From positions 1-17,766 of the forward strand of contig MUZY01000160.1 in the NCBI GenBank assembly GCA_003266065.1: 17,766 bases of DNA, read 5' to 3'. This DNA comes from Methanosphaera sp. rholeuAM130. Lineage in GTDB: Archaea > Methanobacteriota > Methanobacteria > Methanobacteriales > Methanobacteriaceae. Of the stretch, positions 6,868-13,892 are shown in pieces; positions within the stretch are counted from its first letter, which is position 1, and every line of letters starts with the position of its first letter. The translations under genes and the position numbers were made by a program. The notes under the pieces were generated by a model. The model had not been told where the DNA came from. It did no database searches and saw only the letters and a program-made list of their open reading frames with translations.

Positions 6868-8622
6868 ATGAATAATACAGTCAAGAAGTTTCTGGTAATG
6901 TTCACGATATCGTTATTCCTATTGATGCCCGTGGCATTTGCGGATGACGGTGATTATACCATACCGGAAGCCAATGTAGACATAAATATATCCGATGACG
7001 GAACTGCAATCATAACAGAGACCATCACACAGGATATAGAAGGCAGCGTAAACGGTGTATACCGGGAAATACCGATAGCTGAAGGCCAAAGCATAAGTGA
7101 TGTTCACGTAACAACGCCCGGCTATTATAACACGCCGGAAATCATAACAAATAAGGACAACGTAAAGATAAAGGTATGGCTTTACAAGGATCCGACAAAG
7201 ACTCAGAAGATATATGACGACAAGGTAACGGTTACCTATAAATATAGGTTCAACAGGCTCGTTAAAATGCACAATGACATTGCCGAATTCCAATATCTGA
7301 CGTGGGGTAACCAATGGGACAGCAGGGTCGATAAGCTAACCACAACAATAACCCTCCCGTCAAACGAGGACGTTCAAACATGGAACAATCCACCCGACTA
7401 CGTTGACGAATCCACATGGATTAACAATACGACGCTCAAGACGCAGCTAAGCAATATACCATCACATACAGCATATGAACAGAGATTTTTAATACCAAAA
7501 ACAACATTCAAGCCCGGCGACAAATTCATAACAACAGGTTTGGATGCAAAGGATAAAATCATACAGGATCAGGAGAAATACCTCTCGGACAGGGAGTTTA
7601 AAAAAACCGTCAGCACTATCGTAAATACGATTCTTGGACTATTGCTCTTCGTACCATTTGGTATTTACGCACTCTTTGGCAGAGAACCAAAGATTGACTA
7701 CAAATCAGAGTATGAATACGACACGCCAACCGATGACTCACCGTTATTCGTAAACAATGTTGTAGTTGGAAACGTCGGAGAATTTGATGTAAACGCATAC
7801 AACGCCACTATACTAAGCCTGATAGACAGAAAGTACTACAACATCATAGCAAGCAACGCAAACGACACGATTATCAGAAGAAGCAGTAAGGATTTGACTG
7901 ATCTTAAAAAGTATGAAAGGGACATTATCACCTTTTTAAGCAGCTTCGAAAGAAACAATGATATCTCCTTTAATTACATCAAGGATAACTGTGACCCCAC
8001 AGAGTACACGTCATTTATCTCAAATTGGAAGCAAACGGCCGAAAGCGAGATATCACAGCAGAAGGTCGACTCATACTTCGACGACAAGGGTTCAACGATT
8101 CTCAACATCACAAGCGGATTGATGATAGCATTGTCGGTTATCCTCTTTATATTTACAATGTTCATGGACGAGTCATTCTTCAACATAATACTGGTTGTAT
8201 TGATGTTTGTAGTGGGTGTAATGACACTGTCAATACCGAACACATTTGCGGGAAGATGGACGCCGGAAGGCAAACAATTCCATGACAAGTGGAAATCATT
8301 TGAAAATTACATAACCGACTACAGCATGATAAAGGATTATCCACCCGCATCCATTCAGGTATGGGGCAAGTATCTCGTCTATGCCACGGCACTCGGATGT
8401 GCCAAGGAAGTATCGGACAACATGTTCAACTACTTCAAAAGCGTTAATTTAAGTGAAGATAACCTGTATCAATCGGATATCGTATGGTTTTCATACTATG
8501 GCGGATTGAACAACATGACGACGTCATTTTCACATATAGAAGCCGCGGCAAATTCATCATCCTCGGGTGGAATATCCTCTGTAGGTGGAGGATTCGGTGG
8601 AGGTGGAGGAGGAACATTCTAG
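6868..8622 (+). CDS. DUF2207 family membrane protein, paralogue 2 with Gly-rich C-terminal tail
   Basis: A 584-residue predicted envelope protein. A clear signal peptide (MNNTVKKFLVMFTISLFLL to VAFA, cleavage near residue 25) leads to an ectodomain with paired beta-type segments (DINISDDGTAIITETI, NGVYREIPI). Then come a membrane helix at about 248-270, a cytoplasmic domain with TILSLIDRKYYNI, a membrane hairpin at about 412-457, and the conserved PPASIQVWGKYLVYATALGC block. The last 20 residues are Gly-rich (GGGFGGGGGGTF), as in many DUF2207 and TPM-type proteins. The even number of helices after the ectodomain hairpin places the tail in the cytoplasm in a simple topology model. Codon choice is clearly more GC-rich than in the AT-rich genes that follow. 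It is similar throughout to paralogue 3, with a near-identical DNA patch near the 3' end. Function unknown; a LemA partner is inferred from context. Confidence 0.9.
   Translation: MNNTVKKFLVMFTISLFLLMPVAFADDGDYTIPEANVDINISDDGTAIITETITQDIEGSVNGVYREIPIAEGQSISDVHVTTPGYYNTPEIITNKDNVKIKVWLYKDPTKTQKIYDDKVTVTYKYRFNRLVKMHNDIAEFQYLTWGNQWDSRVDKLTTTITLPSNEDVQTWNNPPDYVDESTWINNTTLKTQLSNIPSHTAYEQRFLIPKTTFKPGDKFITTGLDAKDKIIQDQEKYLSDREFKKTVSTIVNTILGLLLFVPFGIYALFGREPKIDYKSEYEYDTPTDDSPLFVNNVVVGNVGEFDVNAYNATILSLIDRKYYNIIASNANDTIIRRSSKDLTDLKKYERDIITFLSSFERNNDISFNYIKDNCDPTEYTSFISNWKQTAESEISQQKVDSYFDDKGSTILNITSGLMIALSVILFIFTMFMDESFFNIILVVLMFVVGVMTLSIPNTFAGRWTPEGKQFHDKWKSFENYITDYSMIKDYPPASIQVWGKYLVYATALGCAKEVSDNMFNYFKSVNLSEDNLYQSDIVWFSYYGGLNNMTTSFSHIEAAANSSSSGGISSVGGGFGGGGGGTF
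8347..8403 (+). repeat. Near-identical 57-bp patch shared with DUF2207 paralogue 3
   Basis: The DNA encoding ASIQVWGKYLVYATALGCA is identical to 11922-11978 except for one silent C/T change, although the flanking coding sequence has diverged strongly, including at silent positions. This suggests gene conversion or recent recombination. Confidence 0.7.
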
Positions 8623-9021
8623 AATCCACCCCCATATTTAACTATTTTTGTGATACTAGCAACTCTTTAATTTTGTTCTCACTTCTAACTCGTTACTGGC
8701 AATCGCCGTAAGTTGCATGATATTTAAAGTTCAATATTATTTCCAGCATCCATGGAGGGAAGGGTAAGAAAAATGCAGTCATCGGTTAGTTAAAACGGAT
8801 GTCTATATCATTATTCATATATGTCTGTCGGTGTAATGGGAGAATCTAAATTGTGTAGCAATTGACAAAAGCCAATGCGGATTTGTATTATCATGTTTTT
8901 TGGTTTTCACATGAATTATAATGTAGATTTTTTACATTAATGGGGATTATGTTTAGTAAATTAAACATTAGTAATATATTATAATAATTAATAATATAAT
9001 ATTATTATTAAGTTTGAGGTA
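8623..9021. other. Intergenic region between DUF2207 paralogue 2 and the toxin unit
   Basis: No gene of convincing length is seen. The stretch holds one copy of a 35-bp direct repeat (8664-8698), a small stem with AATTG/CAATT arms near 8850, and an AT-rich end with TATA-like sequence (TAATATATTATAATAATTAATAATATAAT, in parts, 8972-9004) that probably serves as promoter for the gene starting at 9031. Confidence 0.4.
8664..8698 (+). repeat. 35-bp direct repeat, left copy
   Basis: It matches 10174-10208 at 31 of 35 positions; the first 19 bases, beginning TCTTTAATTTTG, are identical. A weaker similarity (AATCG ... TTGCATG.TAT) continues after both copies. The two copies bracket the toxin unit and its flanks (about 1.5 kb). 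Confidence 0.7.
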
Positions 9022-9030
9022 GTGATTTTG

Positions 9031-9585
9031 ATGTTAACTTTAACAAATACATTTAATAACTCCATATCTGTATTTTATTATAACATGGGTTCATATTCTA
9101 TTAGAAAAGATATAAATAATGAGGACTATAAAAAGTTATCTTCAGATTTGGAAGATATTAGCTTTCGAATAAAAAATTCAAATAATCAGGATGCTCCTTC
9201 AGAAAGTTTTATCGATGCATTATTAGATGTAAAGATAGGTAATGAGAATATACAGTATATCATTCAAAATAAATCTTCCCATGAAAATCTATTGTTCGGT
9301 TTTGAATACATGAAAAAAATCAAAGAGTTATTAAATTTGTTAGTCACGTTTTATCTTGAAAAAAGAATTTCTTATAATGATTATGAAGAATATCTCTCCG
9401 ATATTCAACATGAGTTAAATAAGTTGGATTCCTTTTTCAATAAGAATATTTTGTCTGAAGATTATGATAAGTTGTATCCGGAAGACGAGGAATTTGGTGA
9501 TAAACAGGCAGAATACTATAATCAAAGAATCAATGAAATAGAAAATGGTAATTTTGAAGGGACTAGAAAAGTTAATCTAAACTAA
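9031..9585 (+). CDS. Uncharacterised acidic protein upstream of RelE/ParE-type toxin (possible antitoxin)
   Basis: A 184-residue protein that I do not recognise. It is acidic, rich in Asn, Asp, Glu and Lys, and appears mostly helical, with a probable coiled or amphipathic stretch (FEYMKKIKELLNLLVTFYLEK). It has no signal peptide or membrane helix. A GTG at 9022 would extend it by three residues, but the GAGGTAGTGAT region reads better as the RBS for the ATG at 9031. The toxin gene starts 25 bases after its stop on the same strand, the classical antitoxin position, and the C-terminus (RINEIENGNFEGTRKVNLN) is the kind of short charged tail that could wrap a toxin. However, it is about twice as long as usual RelB/ParD antitoxins and shows no DNA-binding motif. 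It is strongly AT-rich, unlike the DUF2207 genes around it, suggesting acquisition. Confidence 0.6.
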   Translation: MLTLTNTFNNSISVFYYNMGSYSIRKDINNEDYKKLSSDLEDISFRIKNSNNQDAPSESFIDALLDVKIGNENIQYIIQNKSSHENLLFGFEYMKKIKELLNLLVTFYLEKRISYNDYEEYLSDIQHELNKLDSFFNKNILSEDYDKLYPEDEEFGDKQAEYYNQRINEIENGNFEGTRKVNLN

Positions 9586-9597
9586 TTTTTTTTTGTG
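9586..9597 (+). terminator. T9 tract between possible antitoxin and toxin genes
   Basis: Nine consecutive T residues lie just after the stop of the upstream gene and before the toxin start. In archaea such tracts can cause partial termination, which would lower toxin relative to the upstream product. Inference only. Confidence 0.35.
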
Positions 9598-9610
9598 GGT
9601 CTTAGATATT

Positions 9611-9892
9611 ATGAGTTATGAAATAGTGGAAGATAAAAAAGCAATTCGTTTCATGGATAAGATTGATGATGATGAAGAGTTATCTAATCGGATTAAAAAA
9701 CAATATAAGAAATTATCAGAAAACCCTTATAAATATGCTGAAGAATCTTTTTATAGTAACAAATGCCATAAATGTAAAAAAACTAGAGTTGGTGATTATA
9801 GAATAATTTATTATGTTAATGAATCATTAAACATAGTTCAAATCATTGATATCGATCACAGGAAAAAAATTTATAAAAAATGGGATAGATAA
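9611..9892 (+). CDS. RelE/ParE superfamily toxin-like protein
   Basis: A 93-residue protein (ATG at 9611; upstream TTG at 9593 is possible but has no RBS). Its C-terminal half, KTRVGDYRIIYYVNES then IIDIDHRKKIYKKW, is the classic RelE/ParE core: an R-V-G-D-Y-R-I-I-Y strand pair followed by the I-D-H-R-K-x-I-Y end. RelE members cut ribosome-bound mRNA and ParE members inhibit gyrase; sequence alone does not decide between them. An additional CHKCKK in the middle is unusual for the family. No good RBS is seen, so translation may depend on the upstream gene, as expected for a toxin kept low. Probably the toxin of a two-gene toxin-antitoxin unit. Confidence 0.85.
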   Translation: MSYEIVEDKKAIRFMDKIDDDEELSNRIKKQYKKLSENPYKYAEESFYSNKCHKCKKTRVGDYRIIYYVNESLNIVQIIDIDHRKKIYKKWDR

Positions 9893-10009
9893 TCTAATCC
9901 AATTTTTTAACAGATTTATTCTACTATTTATCCTTTTTATCGATTATATTCATTAATAGAATAATAAGTTACCTGTTTTATATGCATTACATTTAATGTT
10001 AAAATATTT

Positions 10010-10141
10010 ACATTAGAAACACGCTTGAATGCCTTCAAGTTCCATTAGCACTGTGTTAGCCCATGATGAGGTATGGGATGATGCAGTAGCTTACCTTAAA
10101 TAACAAGTCAGTAATGATTACCTTATTTTTTTATTTAATAG
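10010..10141 (+). ncRNA. Possible structured small RNA
   Basis: In an AT-rich gap, 10024-10091 is GC-richer and can form stems CTTGAA/TTCAAG (10024-10029 with 10034-10039), CCCAT/ATGGG (10060-10064 with 10073-10077), and an enclosing helix AGCACTG (10047-10053) with CAGTAGCT (10084-10091, one bulged A). A TATA-like TTTATATGC lies near 9977-9985, and T-rich sequence containing T7 follows at 10131-10141. It is not a tRNA. Expression and family are unknown. Confidence 0.25.
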
Positions 10142-10173
10142 TTTTAAGTTATTATTTTTAAATTAATGGGAAA

Positions 10174-10208
10174 TCTTTAATTTTGTTCTCACCTAAAACT
10201 CGTAACTG
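10174..10208 (+). repeat. 35-bp direct repeat, right copy
   Basis: Second copy of the repeat at 8664-8698, with four substitutions, all after the first 19 bases. It lies about 220 bp before DUF2207 paralogue 3. Confidence 0.7.
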
Positions 10209-10383
10209 CTTATACTATTCATATTCTGTGTATAAAATCGGATATTGCATGTTATGAAGGAAATCATTTTAGATAACCCCCTTTTTGAGACGTATATTTT
10301 GAAACCAACATTTACTGTTTTGAGATGGAAAAGAAACTAACTTATCCGACTAGCCGACTCATCGAAAATTATTTACATTTTCA

Positions 10384-10424
10384 ACTTAATATATTAACTT
10401 AGATAATTAACTGTCAAGGGAAGT
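10384..10424 (+). promoter_or_regulatory. Promoter and RBS of DUF2207 paralogue 3
   Basis: A TATA-like element lies at about 10386-10397, with AAGGGAAG at 10416-10423 as a moderate RBS eight bases or fewer from the ATG at 10431. The spacing implies a short leader. Confidence 0.4.
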
Positions 10425-10430
10425 TTTTCG

Positions 10431-12206
10431 ATGAATAACTCTATCAAAAGAATAATTCCATTACTATTAATCATTTTACTATTAATCATTCCGTTTGCCT
10501 ATTCATCCGACGGACAGTATAGTCTGGATAAGGTGAACAAGGATATAGTGATAAAGGATGACGCAACATGTATAATCACAGAGGATATAGCCTATGACAT
10601 ACATGATAACGTAAACGGGGTATACCGATCAATTATCCTCTCGGGCGGCCAGAGCGTTGACAACATATCCGTGGAAACTCCTGGCTTCTATAACCGGTTG
10701 GAGGTAATAAACAACACCAATAACGTCACTTTAAAGGTATGGCTATACTCCGATGAAGCCAAAACAAAACAGGTAAATCCCGGCGTAGTAAGGGTAATAT
10801 ATCATTATAACTTCAATAAGGGTGTAAAAATCTACAATGACATAGCCGAATTCCAGTATAGCTCATGGGACAAGTACTGGGATAGTGGAGTAAGTGACCT
10901 AACAGAAAGCATTCACATACCCGGAAGCAGTCAAAACGTGGAGTACTGGAATAATCCATCCCGCAGCGTAAATGAAAGCACATGGACGTCTGACGACACG
11001 CTTTCAATAAAGTTCAATAAGTTGGAGTCAGGCCAGCAGGCAGAACAAAGAATACTCATGCCAAAGGATTACTTCAAAAGCAGCAAAAACGCCGATGTAA
11101 TACAGAAGGATGCAAAAAGCCAGATAGAATCAGATCAAAGCTTTTACGCATTAAAAGAGTCCATAGCAGATAACTTCGGATATATAGCGGCACTCATATC
11201 AACGATACTCATGGCAATACCATTGGGCATATACTTTAAGTATGCAAGAAACGGGAAATCAATGTATTATAATCAGGAAGAAAGCCAGATACCGACGGAT
11301 GACAAGCCGCTTCTTGTCAACATGCTATTAAACGGTCAGGTAGGCGAGGTCAACGCCGACGGATACAATGCCACATTGCTTGACTTGATAGAGGAAAGAT
11401 ACTTCAAACTGGTACACTCGGACCAAACCGATACTATAATACAGCCAACAAACAGGGATTTATCCAATCTAAGAAGATATGAGCTGGATGTATACGACTA
11501 CGTATCATCATTTGCCGATGAAAAGAATCATATCTCGTTCAAGAACATGCTCGCAGATTCCCGGGCATTTTCACGCTTTATGAATGCATGGGTTATCGAC
11601 ACCTCGCATGAATTCTCAAGCCTGGATATAAGACGCTATTATGACGACAGGGCATCAACATACACCGTATACACGAGTTATGCCTCATTTGTAATTGCGA
11701 TAATTCTGTTGTTTTTGGCAATATTCGTCTTCAGTGGAGGATTGACCAACCTGATAGCCATAGTATTTGCAGGATTGCTGCTGGTAGTCTCAGTAGTTCT
11801 CTTTATAATGCCCAACAATATAATGGGATGTTGGACAAGCATGGGAAGCGTATTTCATGACAGGTGGACGAACTTCAAGAAGTACCTCCTGGATTACAGT
11901 CTTATAAGGGAGCGTCCACCGGCATCCATTCAGGTATGGGGTAAGTATCTCGTCTATGCCACGGCACTCGGATGTGCCGATGAGGTAAGAAAGAATATGC
12001 TAAGGCACTTTTCGGATACTAACGTGTCACAGGAAATGCTTTATGACATGTCGGTAGTATACCTTGCAGGAAACTATGGATTCAACAACATGTTCTTCTA
12101 CAGCGTGCCGACCCACATCGACACCTCGGACATCGGCGGTTCATTCGGTGACATCGGCGGTCCGGGTTCCGGCGGATTCGGTGGAGGTGGAGGTGGAGTA
12201 TTCTAG
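10431..12206 (+). CDS. DUF2207 family membrane protein, paralogue 3 with Gly-rich C-terminal tail
   Basis: A 591-residue predicted envelope protein with the same plan as paralogue 2. It has a signal peptide (IIPLLLIILLLIIPFAYS), an ectodomain with DDATCIITEDI, NGVYRSIIL and ETPGFYNRLEVI, a membrane helix at about 249-269, a cytoplasmic domain (NATLLDLIEERYFKLV), a membrane hairpin at about 416-461, and the block PPASIQVWGKYLVYATALGC. The Gly-rich tail is longer (GGSFGDIGGPGSGGFGGGGGGVF). The last 60 bases of the gene have a second, degenerate copy at 13893-13949, which makes this 3' end a candidate attachment or recombination site. It is separated from paralogue 2 by the toxin unit, so tandem duplication before the toxin insertion is the simplest history. 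Confidence 0.9.
   Translation: MNNSIKRIIPLLLIILLLIIPFAYSSDGQYSLDKVNKDIVIKDDATCIITEDIAYDIHDNVNGVYRSIILSGGQSVDNISVETPGFYNRLEVINNTNNVTLKVWLYSDEAKTKQVNPGVVRVIYHYNFNKGVKIYNDIAEFQYSSWDKYWDSGVSDLTESIHIPGSSQNVEYWNNPSRSVNESTWTSDDTLSIKFNKLESGQQAEQRILMPKDYFKSSKNADVIQKDAKSQIESDQSFYALKESIADNFGYIAALISTILMAIPLGIYFKYARNGKSMYYNQEESQIPTDDKPLLVNMLLNGQVGEVNADGYNATLLDLIEERYFKLVHSDQTDTIIQPTNRDLSNLRRYELDVYDYVSSFADEKNHISFKNMLADSRAFSRFMNAWVIDTSHEFSSLDIRRYYDDRASTYTVYTSYASFVIAIILLFLAIFVFSGGLTNLIAIVFAGLLLVVSVVLFIMPNNIMGCWTSMGSVFHDRWTNFKKYLLDYSLIRERPPASIQVWGKYLVYATALGCADEVRKNMLRHFSDTNVSQEMLYDMSVVYLAGNYGFNNMFFYSVPTHIDTSDIGGSFGDIGGPGSGGFGGGGGGVF
11922..11978 (+). repeat. Near-identical 57-bp patch shared with DUF2207 paralogue 2
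   Basis: Partner of 8347-8403: one silent difference in 57 bases, inside genes that otherwise differ at many residues. Confidence 0.7.
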
Positions 12207-12211
12207 ACTCC
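12149..12211 (+). repeat. Direct repeat: intact 3' end of DUF2207 paralogue 3 (left, att-like)
   Basis: The Gly-rich coding tail, the stop codon and the first bases after it (GGAGTATTCTAGACTCC) recur in degenerate form at 13893-13949. The aligned core matches at about 46 of 51 positions with one 6-base gap. Confidence 0.6.
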
Positions 12212-12230
12212 CCTTCTTCTTCCCATCTTT

Positions 12231-12558
12231 AGGAACAATACATTTATTGTAACTGTAATAATAAGTAATGAAATCAGTCCATATACTGATGAAAAGGTTA
12301 TTTCATTCGTATATTAATAATAACTCTGATAATAAAACTAAAACTGCTAATATACAACGTATAGACAATATTCTCTTAGTAATATTAATCAATGCAACGA
12401 ATTCCAACATCAACTATATAAGAAACAGCATGTAAAGGAAACTCCAATAGATTAATTATCCAACAAACAATAGCATTACTAACAGTGTATTTAAGACAAC
12501 AGTTGAATAGACAATTACTTGGAAATCCTCAGTAAACAACATCATTAAGGACAATTAA
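12231..12558 (+). pseudogene. Possible decayed Asn/Thr-rich adhesin-like gene remnant
   Basis: This gap has no intact ORF, but conceptual translation shows pieces with the composition of methanogen adhesin-like surface proteins: RNNTFIVTVIISNEISPYT in one frame, then after a frameshift INNNSDNKTKTANI, INATNSNINYIRNS, PTNNSITNSVFKTTVE and SSVNNIIKDN, separated by stop codons but staying in one frame. It may be the decayed end of such a protein. Asn/Ile bias is also expected by chance in AT-rich DNA, so confidence is low. The remaining 190 bp to the next gene are AT-rich promoter-like sequence. Confidence 0.3.
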
Positions 12559-12720
12559 TGGCTATTTATCTCATATTTTTATTTTTTAAGCTCATTTTTT
12601 CTTATAAGTAATATCTTATTCAAATGATTTTTTTATAATAAACAAAATAAGGAATTATCACATCCTTTATATTATTATTATATTAAATTATATTAATTAT
12701 ATACAATGTTTATTATTAAG

Positions 12721-12752
12721 ATATAAATACTATAAAATATATATTATTAACT
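12721..12752 (+). promoter_or_regulatory. TATA-like box suggesting a leaderless transcript for the GNAT gene
   Basis: ATATAAATA at 12721-12729 lies about 28 bases before the ATG at 12753, the distance expected between an archaeal TATA box and the transcription start. There is no RBS before this ATG. Confidence 0.4.
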
Positions 12753-13290
12753 ATGTCAGCAATAAGTAATAAATATAAGTTAAATGAAAATTTGTATGAA
12801 GTAGCAAGACTTGATGAAGATCAATTGAATAATCTGAAATTTGATTCTGAAGATGATGATTTAAATGATTTCTTATTTAATGAGTCATTGGATTATTGTA
12901 AAGAGAATTTAGCAAGTATATCTTGTATATCAAGATGATACAGTTTTAGGTTATTTTTCATTGTCTTCTGATTCTATTAAAATTAATGAAAAACTGAATA
13001 TAAAACTTAAATATTATCCATAGATTAAGATTGGTCGTTTAGCAGTAAATAAAGAATTTAAAGGAATGGGCATAGGGTCTTGGATAATTGATTGGGTAAC
13101 TGGATTTGTGTTAAAAATTCGATTTAAACATGGGATTAGGTATCTGTCTGTTGATGCATATAACAAATCAAAAGTAATAAATTTTTATAAGAATAATCAA
13201 TTTATTATATATGATAAAAATAAGAGTAAAAAGGAAAATTATGTAAATATTCCCATGTATTTGGATATAAATTATATGGATAATTATTAA
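12753..13290 (+). pseudogene. GNAT-family N-acetyltransferase, broken by a frameshift and an internal TAG
   Basis: Frame 1 (12753-12938) encodes an N-terminus that breaks off after CKENLASI. The protein continues in another frame from about 12922 (LVYQDDTVLGYFSLSSDSIKI), meets TAG at 13021-13023 where KYYP and IKIGRLAV should join, and runs on to 13290 through FKGMGIGSWIIDWV, the acetyl-CoA-binding motif A, and YLSVDAYNKSKVINFYKNNQF, the usual GNAT motif B. One extra base around 12918-12922 plus the stop explains both breaks. Intact relatives of about 175-180 residues are acetyltransferases, some acting as toxins that acetylate aminoacyl-tRNA. The gene is very AT-rich, suggesting acquisition. 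A sequencing error could explain the frameshift but hardly the TAG as well. Confidence 0.85.
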
Positions 13291-13439
13291 TTTCTCATCT
13301 TAGTATTTTCATATATTTCTCTTGCTCTTTTACCCTTTTCTTTTTCTTCTTTTGTAGGTCCTCTATTCATATATTCTAAAAATGCTTCGAGTTCTTCTTC
13401 CGTTTCTATATCTGGTGTTGGTGGTATTGGTCTTGCCAT
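13287..13439 (-). CDS. Small 50-residue protein convergent with the broken GNAT gene (possible antitoxin)
   Basis: A 50-codon gene read on the minus strand: MARPIPPTPDIETEEELEAF, then LEYMNRGPTKEEKEKGKRAR, then a short charged end. Its RBS AAGGAGTG lies six to seven bases before the ATG, and a TATA-like TAAATATATAAAT sits at about 13478-13490. The protein is highly charged with a Pro-rich start. Small proteins opening MARPIPxTP occur beside toxin or GNAT genes in archaea as far as I recall, so an antitoxin role is possible but inferred. Its last bases overlap the end of the GNAT pseudogene by three to four bases, tail to tail. Lack of damage contrasts with the broken neighbour. Confidence 0.65.
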   Translation of the reverse strand: MARPIPPTPDIETEEELEAFLEYMNRGPTKEEKEKGKRAREIYENTKMRN

Positions 13440-13495
13440 TTTTTTCACTCCTTTTAGACATCGTTTATGTTTTAATATTTATATATTTATTTGTA
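13440..13495 (-). promoter_or_regulatory. Promoter and RBS of the 50-residue gene
   Basis: Read on the minus strand, a TATA-like TAAATATATAAATATTAAAA stretch is followed by AAAAGGAGTGAAAAAA directly before the ATG. Confidence 0.5.
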
Positions 13496-13593
13496 TTACT
13501 ATTTATATGTTAATGTAATATCAATGTAATGTTTATTAATTTGATAATATATTTGTAAAGTTTTATAAATTTTTATTTAGAATATATTAATTC

Positions 13594-13719
13594 TTACATT
13601 TCAGACTCTGAAAATTCTTTAATTGTATTTTTCATTTGATTGGAATTTAAATAATATATTTGGGCTGATTGAACAGTGATGTGATTTCTCATATTAATTT
13701 TACGGTAAATTCCATACAT
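13594..13719 (-). pseudogene. Possible C-terminal remnant of a tyrosine recombinase (integrase)
   Basis: A 41-codon minus-strand frame (open further upstream but without a gene) reads RKINMRNHITVQSAQIYYLN, then SNQMKNTIKEFSESEM. This resembles the end of tyrosine recombinases, where a G-H-(S/N)-x-I-x-T-T-x-x-Y-x-H pattern carries the catalytic tyrosine and is followed by a short helix. Here N-H-I-T-V-Q-S-A-Q-I-Y-Y would be the equivalent. The Arg-rich catalytic upstream part is absent. The match is short and unaided by alignment, so the call is tentative; its place next to the att-like repeat makes it more interesting. Confidence 0.3.
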
Positions 13720-13892
13720 TTTAGGATAACATATTCTTATAAAATAAGTTATACAATAGTTTATTATTATAATAAAACTTTAATAATCGTTATTTTAATT
13801 AAAAACATGTACTTCCACGATAGATAAATACTATGGATTTCAATCGAGATGTTTTTTCATATAAAAAGTTTAAATCAGGGAACGATGGGTTA
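13720..13892. other. AT-rich non-coding stretch
   Basis: No ORF, RNA or repeat is recognisable between the integrase-like remnant and the DUF2207 tail copy. Composition is very AT-rich. Confidence 0.4.

Larger units (their letters stand above)
9893..10430. other. Intergenic region between toxin gene and DUF2207 paralogue 3
   Basis: This 538-bp gap has no convincing protein gene. It holds a GC-richer segment with three possible stems (10024-10091), a poly-T tract (10131-10141), the right copy of the 35-bp direct repeat (10174-10208), and the TATA-like box (TTAATATATTAA, 10386-10397) of the next gene. A 25-codon ORF from the ATG at 10326 has no support. Confidence 0.4.

Noticed and set aside
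10047..10120. C/D box guide RNA, because ATGATGA at 10063-10069 matches a C box
   Set aside because: No CTGA D box follows at a suitable distance; the sequence fits better as the loop of a hairpin.
10326..10403. 25-codon ORF upstream of DUF2207 paralogue 3
   Set aside because: No RBS, no recognisable sequence, and it overlaps the promoter region of the next gene.
12064..12252. 62-codon plus-strand ORF at the end of DUF2207 paralogue 3
   Set aside because: Out-of-frame shadow of the Gly-rich coding region, without an RBS.
13021..13023. TAG in the GNAT gene as a pyrrolysine or readthrough codon
   Set aside because: A separate frameshift is present in the same gene and nothing in the window suggests pyrrolysine use; decay is simpler.
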